Source: Spirochaetaceae bacterium
Lineage (GTDB): Bacteria > Spirochaetota > Spirochaetia > DSM-27196 > SKKC01
Assembly: GCA_003554375.1 (NCBI GenBank)
Contig: PWGF01000029.1
Location: forward strand, 1 to 30,782
Length of the DNA: 30,782 bases
Direction of reading: 5' to 3'
The notes beneath the pieces were generated by a model. It saw only the letters and a list, made by a program, of their open reading frames with translations, was not told the DNA's origin and made no database searches. This document shows positions 14,732-22,521 of this stretch, in pieces. The position numbers and the translations under genes are program-made. Numbering within the stretch: position 1 is the stretch's first letter; every line of letters starts with the position of its first letter.

Positions 14732-15730
14732 ATGCGAAACGGTGACACGGACATCATTGAGCGCGCCACGATTCAGACCGTGGCCGATCGAGCAGGAGTC
14801 TCGGTCGGGACGGTGAGCCGCGTTATCAACAGGCGGCCGGGCGTCAAAGCGACTACGCGGGAACGGGTACTTCAGACCATGGAGGCGCTCGGATATCGGC
14901 CGGATCAGGCTGCCCGGGAGCTGTCTTTTGCACGGAACCGGACGATCGGGCTTCATGTGGCGTACGGGTTGCGACGGTTACAGCCGTTCTTTGCGCTCTT
15001 TCTGAGCCACCTTGCTTCGCACCTCCGCGAAAGCGGCCTGCGCTTCGAAGAGCTCGGAACGCGGAGTGACGGCATGCCGGCATGGCTGCCGGACGGGCTC
15101 GTTCTCTTCGGGGCTCATGACGACGACCGTCGGATTCCCTACCTGCGGGAGAACGGTGTTCCATTCGTCCTGTTGGGCCATCGTGAGGACGCGGCAAGCG
15201 TTGCGGCAGACGATCGCGACGGCGGCCGGCAGGCGGCGGATCATCTGTTGCGGCTTGGTCATGGGCGGATTGCTCACATCTCCGGCGGATTGCATACTCA
15301 AGCTGCGTACGATCGGTACCTAGGATTCACAACTCGACTCGAGGAAGCGGGTATCGCGTTCGCGGACGAGGGCTATCTCCTTGAAGGCGGCTTCACTGAT
15401 CTCGATTCCTATCGCGTTTTTCGCAAGGCTTTGGAATCGGGCATGGACGTCACGTCCGTGTTTGCAGGGTCCGACGAGATGGCTATGGGAGCGCTTGCAG
15501 CGGCTGAGGACTGCGGGTTGCGCGTCCCGTTCGACCTGTCGGTCGTGGGGTTCGACGATATCCCGGAGATTGCCGGGGAGCGGTTGACCACGGTTCGGCA
15601 GGACATAGCAGAGCTTGCCGCAACCGCTGTTACGCTTCTTCAGAAGCTGCTAAAAGGGGAGGCCGCGCAGTCGCTCCTATTACCGGTTCATCTCATTCCA
15701 CGACTCACGACCGGACGAGCTTCACGATAG
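14732..15730 (+). CDS. LacI/GalR-family transcriptional repressor
   Basis: 332 residues. The N-terminal helix-turn-helix is TIQTVADRAGVSVGTVSRVINRR (about 13-35), with the hinge helix near residues 55-67 (RPDQAARELSFARNRTIGLHV). The periplasmic-binding-protein-like effector domain follows, with DRDGGRQAADHLLRLGHGRIAHISG, FAGSDEMAMGALAAAEDCGLRVPFDLSVVGFDD and TTVRQDIAELAATAV. Such proteins bind paired half-sites and release DNA on binding a sugar. ATG 14732 has AAGAGGT upstream. It lies before the binding protein-permease-permease-glycosidase operon, and operators fitting its family are found before its own gene and before that operon, so it is very likely the local regulator. The effector is unknown; an alpha-glucoside is a reasonable guess from the glycosidase. 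Confidence 0.93.
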   Translation: MRNGDTDIIERATIQTVADRAGVSVGTVSRVINRRPGVKATTRERVLQTMEALGYRPDQAARELSFARNRTIGLHVAYGLRRLQPFFALFLSHLASHLRESGLRFEELGTRSDGMPAWLPDGLVLFGAHDDDRRIPYLRENGVPFVLLGHREDAASVAADDRDGGRQAADHLLRLGHGRIAHISGGLHTQAAYDRYLGFTTRLEEAGIAFADEGYLLEGGFTDLDSYRVFRKALESGMDVTSVFAGSDEMAMGALAAAEDCGLRVPFDLSVVGFDDIPEIAGERLTTVRQDIAELAATAVTLLQKLLKGEAAQSLLLPVHLIPRLTTGRASR

Positions 15731-16227
15731 GGCCCCCGAGAGAGCGTGAGGCAAAGATTGTTGGTAGTTGCCCGTAGGGTCGTTCCAAACTCCTCTTCGG
15801 AATCTGGGCGTGCCCCCGGGCCAAGCCGCACGTTTTCGGCCCGGAAGCCCTTATCCGCTTTGCGTCGCCGGCATTGCCGCCCGCGGCTTGCCCCGGGGTC
15901 AGGCCGTCCGGGGGTTCCGTCCCGCCGCGCGCCGAACCTTCTCCGCCGGCTGCACCGACAACCGCAGCCCCGACACCGCCCCGGCACGCCGCGGCGCGCA
16001 CCGGGACCGCCTCGCCGTGCCGTCCGGTCCCCACCGGCCATGCCGTCGGCCACCCGTTCTCGGTGGCCCGGCTCCCCAGCTCCGCACTCTCTCGCCACGT
16101 CCGGACGCCCCGGCGGGCGCCCCTCCCGTCCTTCACGCTTTCAGCCGCACCGCCGAGCACGGCCGGCCTCCCGGATACGCCGGGAGCTCCCGCTGCCGGT
16201 GCAAGCGAAGAGGGAGTGATTTTCTTC
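15731..16227. other. Long C-rich spacer between the repressor gene and its operon
   Basis: About 500 bases without a gene I can support. It opens with copy 3 of the GTGAGGC-RRR-GATTGTTGGT motif. From about 15790 to 16200 the plus strand is unusually rich in C relative to G (in the two 60-base rows I counted, near half C and a quarter to a third G). Frames through it are Pro/Ala/Arg-rich and resemble nothing. A C-rich, G-poor transcript of this kind is what Rho-dependent termination uses, so it may insulate the repressor gene from the operon. Confidence 0.45.
15746..15766 (+). repeat. Copy 3 of the GTGAGGC-RRR-GATTGTTGGT motif
   Basis: GTGAGGCAAAGATTGTTGGT plus A, 15 bases after the repressor stop codon. 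Same strand as the other two copies. Confidence 0.6.
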
Positions 16228-16256
16228 TTGACGGCATTGAGTTTTGGGGCCAGAAT
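16228..16256 (+). promoter_or_regulatory. Promoter of the LacI-controlled sugar operon
   Basis: TTGACG (16228-16233), a 17-base spacer, CAGAAT (16251-16256). The predicted start point falls at about 16263, exactly where the operator begins. This geometry is typical of a promoter blocked by a repressor at +1. Confidence 0.7.
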
Positions 16257-16262
16257 AGAGCG

Positions 16263-16276
16263 TGGAACCGGTTCCA
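16263..16276 (+). promoter_or_regulatory. LacI-type operator O2 (perfect palindrome)
   Basis: TGGAACCGGTTCCA is a perfect 14-base palindrome matching TGNAANCGNTTNCA. It covers the predicted start of transcription of the binding-protein gene. It shares TGNAACCG and TTCCA with operator O1 in front of the repressor gene. Confidence 0.8.
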
Positions 16277-16308
16277 GAATTTCCAATACTTTTTGCGGAG
16301 GTATGACG

Positions 16309-17583
16309 ATGGACCCAAGGAAAGTGATCGCCCTGCTGCTGGGGGTGCTGTTGGCCGGTGCGGCCGGCGCGTTTGCAGGAGGAGAGGCTGAACAGGCCGA
16401 GCCGGACCCGGACGATCCGGTGACGGTTCGGGTGATGGGCTATGGCGGGCAGGATCCGCGCATCAAAGCGGACCTGCTGGAGAACGTGATCGGAGATCAC
16501 CTGGAGGCGCAGGGAATCCGCGTCGACTATGAGCCGATCGAGGATGACTACAATACGATGCTCTATAACCAGCTTTCCGCCGGCACCGCCGCCGATGTCG
16601 TATACATCCCGGTAGAGACGGCTCCCGGCATCATTGCGACGGGCATGATCGAGCCGCTCGACGGTTTGACCGACTTGAGCCCGTACCTCGCCAGCTTGAA
16701 CGAATCGTTCACGTTCGACGGCCAAACCTACGGGATTGCCAAGGACTTCAACACCCTGGGGATGTTCTATAACAAAGACCTCTTCGACGAGGCGGGCGTT
16801 GACTACCCGGACGAGAACACGACGTGGGATGAGCTGGAAGAGAAGATGCGCGCCATCGACGATCTGGGAGACGATGTGTACGGGGCCGCCTTCCCGGCAC
16901 AGTTCGAGCGAATGGGCGCGTTCGCTTTTGCCAATGGCTTCGAGCTCGACATCGAGACCGGCGAAGCCGATCTCCTAGATACCGCTCTCGTCGACACGGT
17001 TGAATGGTACACCGGTTTGGTTCGTGAAGGCGTTGCCGTACAGCCGGCGGACATGGGCCAGGGCTGGGGCGGCGGCGCATTCGGCACCGGTGACGTCGGA
17101 ATCGCCTTCGAAGGAGCATGGTTGCTTGGCTACCTGGGCGATGAAGCTCCTCACCTCGAGTTCGGCACGACCTACATCCCGCGTTCGCCCCACACTGGTG
17201 AGAGCGGAAACTTCCTCTACACCGTCGCGTATGGGATCAACAACCAGACGGACCATCTGGAAGCAAGCGTTGCGGTCCTGGAGGCTCTGACTTCTCCGGA
17301 AGCTCAGCAGCACGTGCTGGAAGGTGGTTTGGCTATTCCCAGCAGAGAGGAACTGCTCGAGCTGGATTACTTCGAGCGGGACGATCGCGAAGCCGTAGCC
17401 AACCGGACCATCTTTGAAGGTGCGGAACACGGCAACGTCTACGGTTTTCAGTTCGGGGAGGTAGGAACGGATTGGCTCTCCCCGGTGGACGCGGCGCTCT
17501 CGGAGATCATGACGGGGGAGGCGTCCGTCGAGGAAGCGCTCCAACGAGCTCAGCGCGAGCTCGACGAGCTGCTCGGCCGCTGA
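16309..17583 (+). CDS. Sugar ABC transporter, extracellular solute-binding protein (family 1)
   Basis: 424 residues. A cleavable leader (KVIALLLGVLLAGAAGAFAGG, about 5-25) without a lipobox Cys is followed by an acidic linker and a family-1 carbohydrate-binding protein: DYNTMLYNQLSAGTAADVVYIP, YGIAKDFNTLGMFYNKDLFDEAGVD, WDELEEKMRAI and a C-terminal SPEAQQHVLEGGLAIPSR region. It captures a sugar in the periplasm for the two permeases downstream. ATG 16309 is six bases after GGAGGT; ATG 16303 overlaps that site and is less likely. First gene of an operon led by promoter and operator at 16228-16276. A large stem-loop follows before the permease genes. The ligand is probably an oligosaccharide; the neighbouring glycosidase hints at an alpha-glucoside. 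Confidence 0.9.
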   Translation: MDPRKVIALLLGVLLAGAAGAFAGGEAEQAEPDPDDPVTVRVMGYGGQDPRIKADLLENVIGDHLEAQGIRVDYEPIEDDYNTMLYNQLSAGTAADVVYIPVETAPGIIATGMIEPLDGLTDLSPYLASLNESFTFDGQTYGIAKDFNTLGMFYNKDLFDEAGVDYPDENTTWDELEEKMRAIDDLGDDVYGAAFPAQFERMGAFAFANGFELDIETGEADLLDTALVDTVEWYTGLVREGVAVQPADMGQGWGGGAFGTGDVGIAFEGAWLLGYLGDEAPHLEFGTTYIPRSPHTGESGNFLYTVAYGINNQTDHLEASVAVLEALTSPEAQQHVLEGGLAIPSREELLELDYFERDDREAVANRTIFEGAEHGNVYGFQFGEVGTDWLSPVDAALSEIMTGEASVEEALQRAQRELDELLGR

Positions 17584-17623
17584 GAGCGGATAGACAAAAC
17601 CGAGTATACGCATAGTTGAGTTG

Positions 17624-17689
17624 TCGGCCGCCCGGGGAACGGACCTCCGGCAAGACGGCTCCGGGGGCGATCAGCCTCAGGGCGGCCGA
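17624..17689 (+). other. Stem-loop between binding protein and permease genes
   Basis: TCGGCCGCCC (17624-17633) and GGGCGGCCGA (17680-17689) are perfect 10-base complements enclosing 46 bases, followed by TTCTCTTCCCT. Such intercistronic stems usually raise binding-protein mRNA relative to permease mRNA by stabilisation or partial termination. Confidence 0.6.
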
Positions 17690-17729
17690 TTCTCTTCCCT
17701 ACGAATACTGGGGATACAGGAGCACTCGC

Positions 17730-18905
17730 ATGGACCTCTACGGAACGAAGTATAACGAAGAGCCCGGCGGAAGGCCGGGACTGACGTTCAACTCTTTGAA
17801 ACGCTCGACGCAGGAGCAGATCTCGGCGTACCTCTTCCTTGCGCCGTTCCTCATAACCTTGGCGGTATTCTTCCTGTATTCGACGGGAAGGGCGTTCTAT
17901 TTCAGCTTCACGGACTACAATCTGTTCGCCGATCCGAATTGGGTCGGGCTTGAGAACTACCTGAGCCTCTTTCGCCAGTCCTTGTTCCTCCGGGCGCTGC
18001 AGAATACGCTGCTGTTCTCGGTTATTGTCACGACCGTTCAGACATTCCTGGCTTTGGTGATGGCCACGGTTCTCAATCAAAGAATCCGCGGACTTGCGTT
18101 CTTCCGAGCGGCTTACTACATCCCGTCCATTGCTTCCAGCGTGGTGATCACACTCATCTTCATGTGGATGTATCAGAGGCGCGGACTCATTAACTACCTG
18201 TGGACGGAAGCGCGGCGGCACGCCCCCATTATTCTCCTGTTTATTGCGCTCGTGATTGTGTTGCAGGTGGCTCAGGTAATCTGGGAGCGCCGGCGCGGAT
18301 ATCCTGCACGGTGGGTCGATCCTGCTTTGTTTCTTATCAGCTTCACCGTCGGCGCCATCGGCACGCTCGGTGCCTGGGTTGCCGGCGTTGTGTCCGTGCG
18401 GCCGCTCCCTCCGGTGGATTTCACATGGCTGGCTACCCGGGTGCGACTTCCGGGATGGGCTCCGTCGTTCTTGCGCGTTCCGGTGCCGCTCGTGGCGATA
18501 ATGATCCAGAACATATTCACCACGATTCCAACCATGATGATCATGTACCTGGCGGCGCTTCAGGGGATTCCGCCGTCGTTCTACGAAGCGGCAGACATAG
18601 AGGGGGCCAGTGTTCCGCAGAAGTTCTTCCGTATAACAATTCCGAGCGTTCGACCGGTGACCTTCCTGGTGGTGGCGCTGAGCCTCATCGGCACGCTTCA
18701 GATGTTCGATCAGGTGGCCATCTTCGGAGATGCGGTGCCGCTGGAGTCGGTCATAACGCTCTCATATTACGTGTATGACCGTATGTTCCCGGGTGCCCAG
18801 TTGCCGCAGGTTGGACTCGCCTCGGCGGCTGCAATGTTCCTGGCAATTCTCACCATGCTGGCCGTGCTGGTGCAGCGAGTATTCATCAAATCGGAGGCGG
18901 AGTGA
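17730..18905 (+). CDS. Sugar ABC transporter permease, MalF-like, with extra membrane hairpin
   Basis: 391 residues against about 290-310 for the family. It has the usual core: hydrophobic segment near 33-52, FSFTDYN, the segment at about 90-115, FFRAAYYIPSIASSVVITLIFMWMYQRRGLINYL, and the cytoplasmic EAA loop EAADIEGASVPQKFFRITIPSVRP that docks the ATPase. The excess is an insert at about 158-228 containing two further hydrophobic stretches (167-183 and 199-222) between the usual third and fourth segments. ATG 17730 has CAGGAG nine bases upstream; the 38 in-frame codons before it are not membrane-protein-like. The stop overlaps the next permease's start by one base, so the two are translationally coupled. 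Confidence 0.9.
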   Translation: MDLYGTKYNEEPGGRPGLTFNSLKRSTQEQISAYLFLAPFLITLAVFFLYSTGRAFYFSFTDYNLFADPNWVGLENYLSLFRQSLFLRALQNTLLFSVIVTTVQTFLALVMATVLNQRIRGLAFFRAAYYIPSIASSVVITLIFMWMYQRRGLINYLWTEARRHAPIILLFIALVIVLQVAQVIWERRRGYPARWVDPALFLISFTVGAIGTLGAWVAGVVSVRPLPPVDFTWLATRVRLPGWAPSFLRVPVPLVAIMIQNIFTTIPTMMIMYLAALQGIPPSFYEAADIEGASVPQKFFRITIPSVRPVTFLVVALSLIGTLQMFDQVAIFGDAVPLESVITLSYYVYDRMFPGAQLPQVGLASAAAMFLAILTMLAVLVQRVFIKSEAE

Positions 18906-20362
18906 TGCGGTTCCTCAAGACCGATGAGCGCGGAGACCCGGCGGCTCTGAAGAAGGCGGATGGAGACATTACCGGCTGGATGGCCCGGCGGCGTTGGGCC
19001 CGCGTCGGCATCGTGTACTCGGTCATGATCCTGTTTGCGATCATTCTCGTGGGACCGATGCTCTTTGCCGCACTCTCGAGTCTGAAGGTGAATCCTCTCG
19101 AGTATCCTCCGTCCCTCCGTATTCCAGAGCTGAATCCGCGAAACTGGGTGACAGCGGCGCAGCTCGGGCGTGCGGGAGCCGGGGATGCGTTTCAGGGTGG
19201 ATTCGCTCCCGGAGCGGAAATCCCGTTCGACCTCACGTACTTCTATCCGGAGGGAACGGATCCCGCGCCTCCCGACGTGGAGGTCCCACGGAGGCGACCG
19301 GGCTCAGGCCTCGGCGCGGCGCGTACGATCGACTATGCCGCCGACTATGCGGAGGTAAGCGCGCTCGAGGTCGTGGAACGGGAGCGCGGCGAGCATGAGG
19401 TCGACGGGACGCGGGAGGACGGTGTCTTCGTCACATACAGCTTTGCTGTGCGGTATGTGGGTGACGGTCCACTCGTGGGTCGCGTACCGCTGGCGGCTAC
19501 CGCCGAACGCGGGCACCATTACGTGGATAGCACTCTACCCGCAAGCAGGCTCGAGCGCAGGGGCATGGTGGCGTCTTTCGACAACATAGCCCCGGGGCTC
19601 GGACGCTATGTCGTGCGCAACTACTCTCGCGTCTTCGACGAAGCGCGAAGCGTGACCACGGGGCGCTCGCTGTTCGTGGCCTGGACCCGGAACTCGTTCC
19701 TGGTGGCATTTGCACGGGTGCTTACGAACGTGGTCTTCGCGTCGATGGCTGGATATGCGGTTGCCCGCTACCGGTTTCGGGGAAGGTTTCTCATCTTCTT
19801 CGGGTTGCTGTTTGCTCAGATGGTCCCTGCGCAAGTCACCTTCATATCGAACTATCTTCTGGTGCGTGACGGGCTGTTCGGGCTGAGTCACCTCTTTGGG
19901 CGTGACACATTTCTCAATAGCTTATGGGGGGTGATCATCGCCGGCGCCGGCAGTGGTGCCGCCATGATCCATGCGGGGATGGTATTCGTTATGAAGCAGT
20001 TCTTCGAGACGCTTCCTCGCGATATCGAAGAAGCCGCGGAGATTGATGGAGCAGGTACGGTTCAGCGATACATCCGCGTGGTACTGCCCATGGCTCGGCC
20101 GGCGCTCGGCGCGGTGATAATTCTCACCTTCCAAGGAACATGGAACGAGTTCTTCTGGCCACTTGTTGTGCTTACAAGTCCCGAAGAGGTGAAGACCTTG
20201 CCAGTGGGGCTTCTGGCGTTCCGCCAGGTATACGGGGTGGCCGGAGACTGGGGTCTGATCCTGGCCGGCGCGATTCTCAGCGCGCTGCCGGTGATCGTGC
20301 TTTTCGTGGTGTTTCAGAAGTACTTCATGCAGGGGATCGCCTTCGGAGGGAGCAAAGAGTAA
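18905..20362 (+). CDS. Sugar ABC transporter permease, MalG-like, with large periplasmic insertion
   Basis: 485 residues, whereas MalG-type permeases are about 280. Segment 1 is near 33-60 (VGIVYSVMILFAIILVGPMLFAALSSL), followed by the family's NPLEYPPSL. Then comes a non-hydrophobic insert of about 145 residues (90-235), with alternating beta-like strands such as GVFVTYSFAVRYVGDGPLVGRVPL, before the standard NSFLVAFARVLTNVVFASMAGYAVARYRFRGR resumes. The EAA loop EAAEIDGAGTVQRYIRVVLPMARP is intact. The insert should face the periplasm. The start ATG 18905 overlaps the previous stop in TGATG, with GGAGGCGGAG upstream. No ATP-binding subunit gene follows; a shared MsmK/MalK-like ATPase encoded elsewhere is inferred. 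Confidence 0.9.
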   Translation: MRFLKTDERGDPAALKKADGDITGWMARRRWARVGIVYSVMILFAIILVGPMLFAALSSLKVNPLEYPPSLRIPELNPRNWVTAAQLGRAGAGDAFQGGFAPGAEIPFDLTYFYPEGTDPAPPDVEVPRRRPGSGLGAARTIDYAADYAEVSALEVVERERGEHEVDGTREDGVFVTYSFAVRYVGDGPLVGRVPLAATAERGHHYVDSTLPASRLERRGMVASFDNIAPGLGRYVVRNYSRVFDEARSVTTGRSLFVAWTRNSFLVAFARVLTNVVFASMAGYAVARYRFRGRFLIFFGLLFAQMVPAQVTFISNYLLVRDGLFGLSHLFGRDTFLNSLWGVIIAGAGSGAAMIHAGMVFVMKQFFETLPRDIEEAAEIDGAGTVQRYIRVVLPMARPALGAVIILTFQGTWNEFFWPLVVLTSPEEVKTLPVGLLAFRQVYGVAGDWGLILAGAILSALPVIVLFVVFQKYFMQGIAFGGSKE

Positions 20363-20400
20363 CGGCGCGATCGGAACGCCCGAAGCCGGGGGCGCGCACA

Positions 20401-20426
20401 GCCCTCCGGTGCCGCAGCCGGAGGGC
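20401..20426 (+). terminator. GC-rich hairpin after the permease genes
   Basis: GCCCTCCGG (20401-20409) and CCGGAGGGC (20418-20426) form a perfect nine-base stem with an eight-base loop, 39 bases after the permease stop. No U-tract follows, so it may be an attenuating or processing stem inside the operon, not a full terminator. Confidence 0.45.
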
Positions 20427-20505
20427 GTCTCGTGGCGGGTAGGCTATGGCGACTAGGCGAGCCGCGAACGCCACGCGGACACCAAACAGAGATGAGGCAG
20501 ACGCA

Positions 20506-22437
20506 ATGGACTTGAGCAAGAACATCGTACTGAAGGAGAACTACACCTTTCTGGTTATGGATGCGCGGGGGGCGGTATCGGAGGCTGGTGAGACCGGGCT
20601 TTACAACCGCGATACGCGCTTTCTGAGTCGCTACGAATGGAGTTTTAGTCGACCGGTGCGGGTTCTGCGCTCGTATGCGCCGGAGCTGAACCGTGTGGAC
20701 ATCCACTACTCTGAGTTCGACGGGAGCTTTCAGGCAGTTGGCATCGAGCGGAGAGTAGAGCTCGAGCCGCTTCTGATGCGCGACCGATTGAGCGTTGAGA
20801 ATACCTCCCTCCGCCCCATGAGCGTCGAAATCGTACTGCGCGTAGGCTCGGACTTTGTGGATATGTTCGAGGCGCGGGGGATCACCGGACGGGCCGGGAA
20901 TGTGCGTCCGGCCAGAGCGATAGGAGCAGAGCAGTCCCGGGTCGAGTACGAGGCGGCAGACGGTCTCCGATTCGCCACGACGGTTCGGTCTAATCCTGCG
21001 CCGGAGCAGAACGAGACCGGTGAAATGCGATTCCAGCTCCGGCTGGAGCCGGGTGGGCGGCGCGCCATAACGGTGGGGGTCGAGCTCTCGACTGAGCTCG
21101 AGGACGGACGGATGGGTCCCGCGTACTCGGTCTGGCAAGGAGTAGCGGAGAGCGAGAGGACCCGGCTCTCCTCGCGGGACGCGCGCCACGCCGAGGTCTT
21201 TGACCGTGCAGTCGCCGACATGCGCGGGCTCATGCTCTTCACCGATGTTGGTCCGATCCCGGCGGCCGGCATTCCCTGGTTCGTCGCGGCGTTTGGGCGG
21301 GACTCGATTCTTACGTCCTTGCTCTTGCTATCGCTTTGGCAAGAGCCCGCGGTGGGGACTCTGCGCTATCTGGGCCGGCACCAAGCTACGGAAACGGATG
21401 AACGGCGGGCTGCGGCTCCCGGGAAGATTCTGCATGAGTTACGCTTCGGTGAGCTCTCACGGACCGGGGAGGTCCCCTTTGGGCCGTACTACGGCAGTGT
21501 CGACTCGACTCCGCTCTATCTGATTCTCCTGGATGCGGTGGCGGAATTGACCGGCTCGCGTGAGTTAGTGGAGGAGCTTCGGCCGGCATGGGAAGCTGCC
21601 TTGGACTGGTTGATTGAATATGGCGATCCGGACGGCGACGGGTTTCTGGAATACCACGGAAGCCCGGCCGGCACCGGGCAAGGGCTGCCGATCCAGTCGT
21701 GGAAGGATTCCGATGACTCGATGACCCACGCTGACGGCACCCTTGCCAACGGTCCGCTCGCGCCAAGCGAGGTGCAGGGATATGCGTACGCCGCCCTCCA
21801 AGCCGGCGCCGGGCTCTGTGCGGCCGTCGGTGATACGGCTCGCGCGGGCGAGCTGGTGGTTCAGGCTCAACGCCTTGCCGAGCTGTTCCACGCGCATTTC
21901 TGGCTGGAGAGTCGTGGTACGTACGCGCTGGCCCTGGACGGGCAAAAGCGGCCGTTGGCGGTCCAGAACTCGAATGCGGGGCATCTTCTGTGGAGCGGGA
22001 TCGTCCCGGAGAGCCACGCTCCGCGGCTTCGCGATACCCTATTCAGTGAGGAGCTGTGGACTGGGTGGGGCTTCCGTACGCTCGGAAGCCAGGAACTTCG
22101 CTACAACCCGCTGAGTTACCACAACGGCTCGGTGTGGCCCCACGACACGGCGCTGACAGCCGCGGGGCTCGCTCGGTACGGTTACGCCGACGATGCGCGG
22201 GTGATCCGGAACGCCCTCTACGACCTTGCCGCAACCCAGCCGGACCACCGGCTCCCGGAGCTCGTCGGAGGGTATCGAAGAACGCTCGGTCCGCCGGTTC
22301 CTTATCCGGTGGCCTGCCGGCCACAAGCGTGGGACGCTGCCGCGCTCATCTTCCTTGCCGGGCTGGACTCGCCGGAGGCCGACCGCCGCCCGGTGCGCCC
22401 GTCTCTGACCGAGGCAAGCCCGTTGCGCGAGTCGTAG
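20506..22437 (+). CDS. Glycogen-debranching-type glycosidase (amylo-alpha-1,6-glucosidase-like)
   Basis: 643 residues without a signal peptide, so cytoplasmic. The N-terminal beta domain (about 1-215) has LKENYTFLVMDARG and GLYNRDTRFLSRYEW, as in the debranching N-terminal domain family. The rest is an (alpha/alpha) barrel with AGIPWFVAAFGRDSILTSLLL (about 253-273), QSWKDSDDSMTHADG (396-410), LLWSGIV, HNGSVWPHDT and CRPQAWDAAA, all typical of the amylo-alpha-1,6-glucosidase group. ATG 20506 is chosen because family members begin MDLSKNIVLKENYTFL and GAGG lies eight bases upstream; ATG 20446 would add 20 residues. It closes the LacI-controlled operon and probably hydrolyses the imported glucoside or a debranched oligosaccharide. 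Exact specificity cannot be read from sequence. Confidence 0.85.
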   Translation: MDLSKNIVLKENYTFLVMDARGAVSEAGETGLYNRDTRFLSRYEWSFSRPVRVLRSYAPELNRVDIHYSEFDGSFQAVGIERRVELEPLLMRDRLSVENTSLRPMSVEIVLRVGSDFVDMFEARGITGRAGNVRPARAIGAEQSRVEYEAADGLRFATTVRSNPAPEQNETGEMRFQLRLEPGGRRAITVGVELSTELEDGRMGPAYSVWQGVAESERTRLSSRDARHAEVFDRAVADMRGLMLFTDVGPIPAAGIPWFVAAFGRDSILTSLLLLSLWQEPAVGTLRYLGRHQATETDERRAAAPGKILHELRFGELSRTGEVPFGPYYGSVDSTPLYLILLDAVAELTGSRELVEELRPAWEAALDWLIEYGDPDGDGFLEYHGSPAGTGQGLPIQSWKDSDDSMTHADGTLANGPLAPSEVQGYAYAALQAGAGLCAAVGDTARAGELVVQAQRLAELFHAHFWLESRGTYALALDGQKRPLAVQNSNAGHLLWSGIVPESHAPRLRDTLFSEELWTGWGFRTLGSQELRYNPLSYHNGSVWPHDTALTAAGLARYGYADDARVIRNALYDLAATQPDHRLPELVGGYRRTLGPPVPYPVACRPQAWDAAALIFLAGLDSPEADRRPVRPSLTEASPLRES

Positions 22438-22486
22438 GGCCGACCTGGCCGCCGGTCCTTTCGGGGGGAGCGCTCAACTGCTGCAA

Positions 22487-22515
22487 TTGACAGTACCTAA
22501 CGGGCACCCTACGAT
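22487..22515 (+). promoter_or_regulatory. Promoter giving an apparently leaderless sensor operon transcript
   Basis: TTGACA (22487-22492) is perfect, the spacer is 17 bases, and TACGAT (22510-22515) is a four-of-six -10 box. The predicted start point is at about 22522, which is the A of the next gene's ATG. No ribosome-binding site lies before that ATG. Confidence 0.65.
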
Positions 22516-22521
22516 GGCCTC

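Noticed and set aside
15874..16308. N-terminal extension of the first binding protein in frame from 15874
   Set aside because: It would run through the promoter and operator, is Pro/Ala-rich, and has no signal peptide; a leader begins properly at 16309.
20314..21189. A 291-codon minus-strand frame opposite the glycosidase
   Set aside because: Overlaps the conserved N-terminal domain of a clear gene; Arg/Pro-rich shadow.
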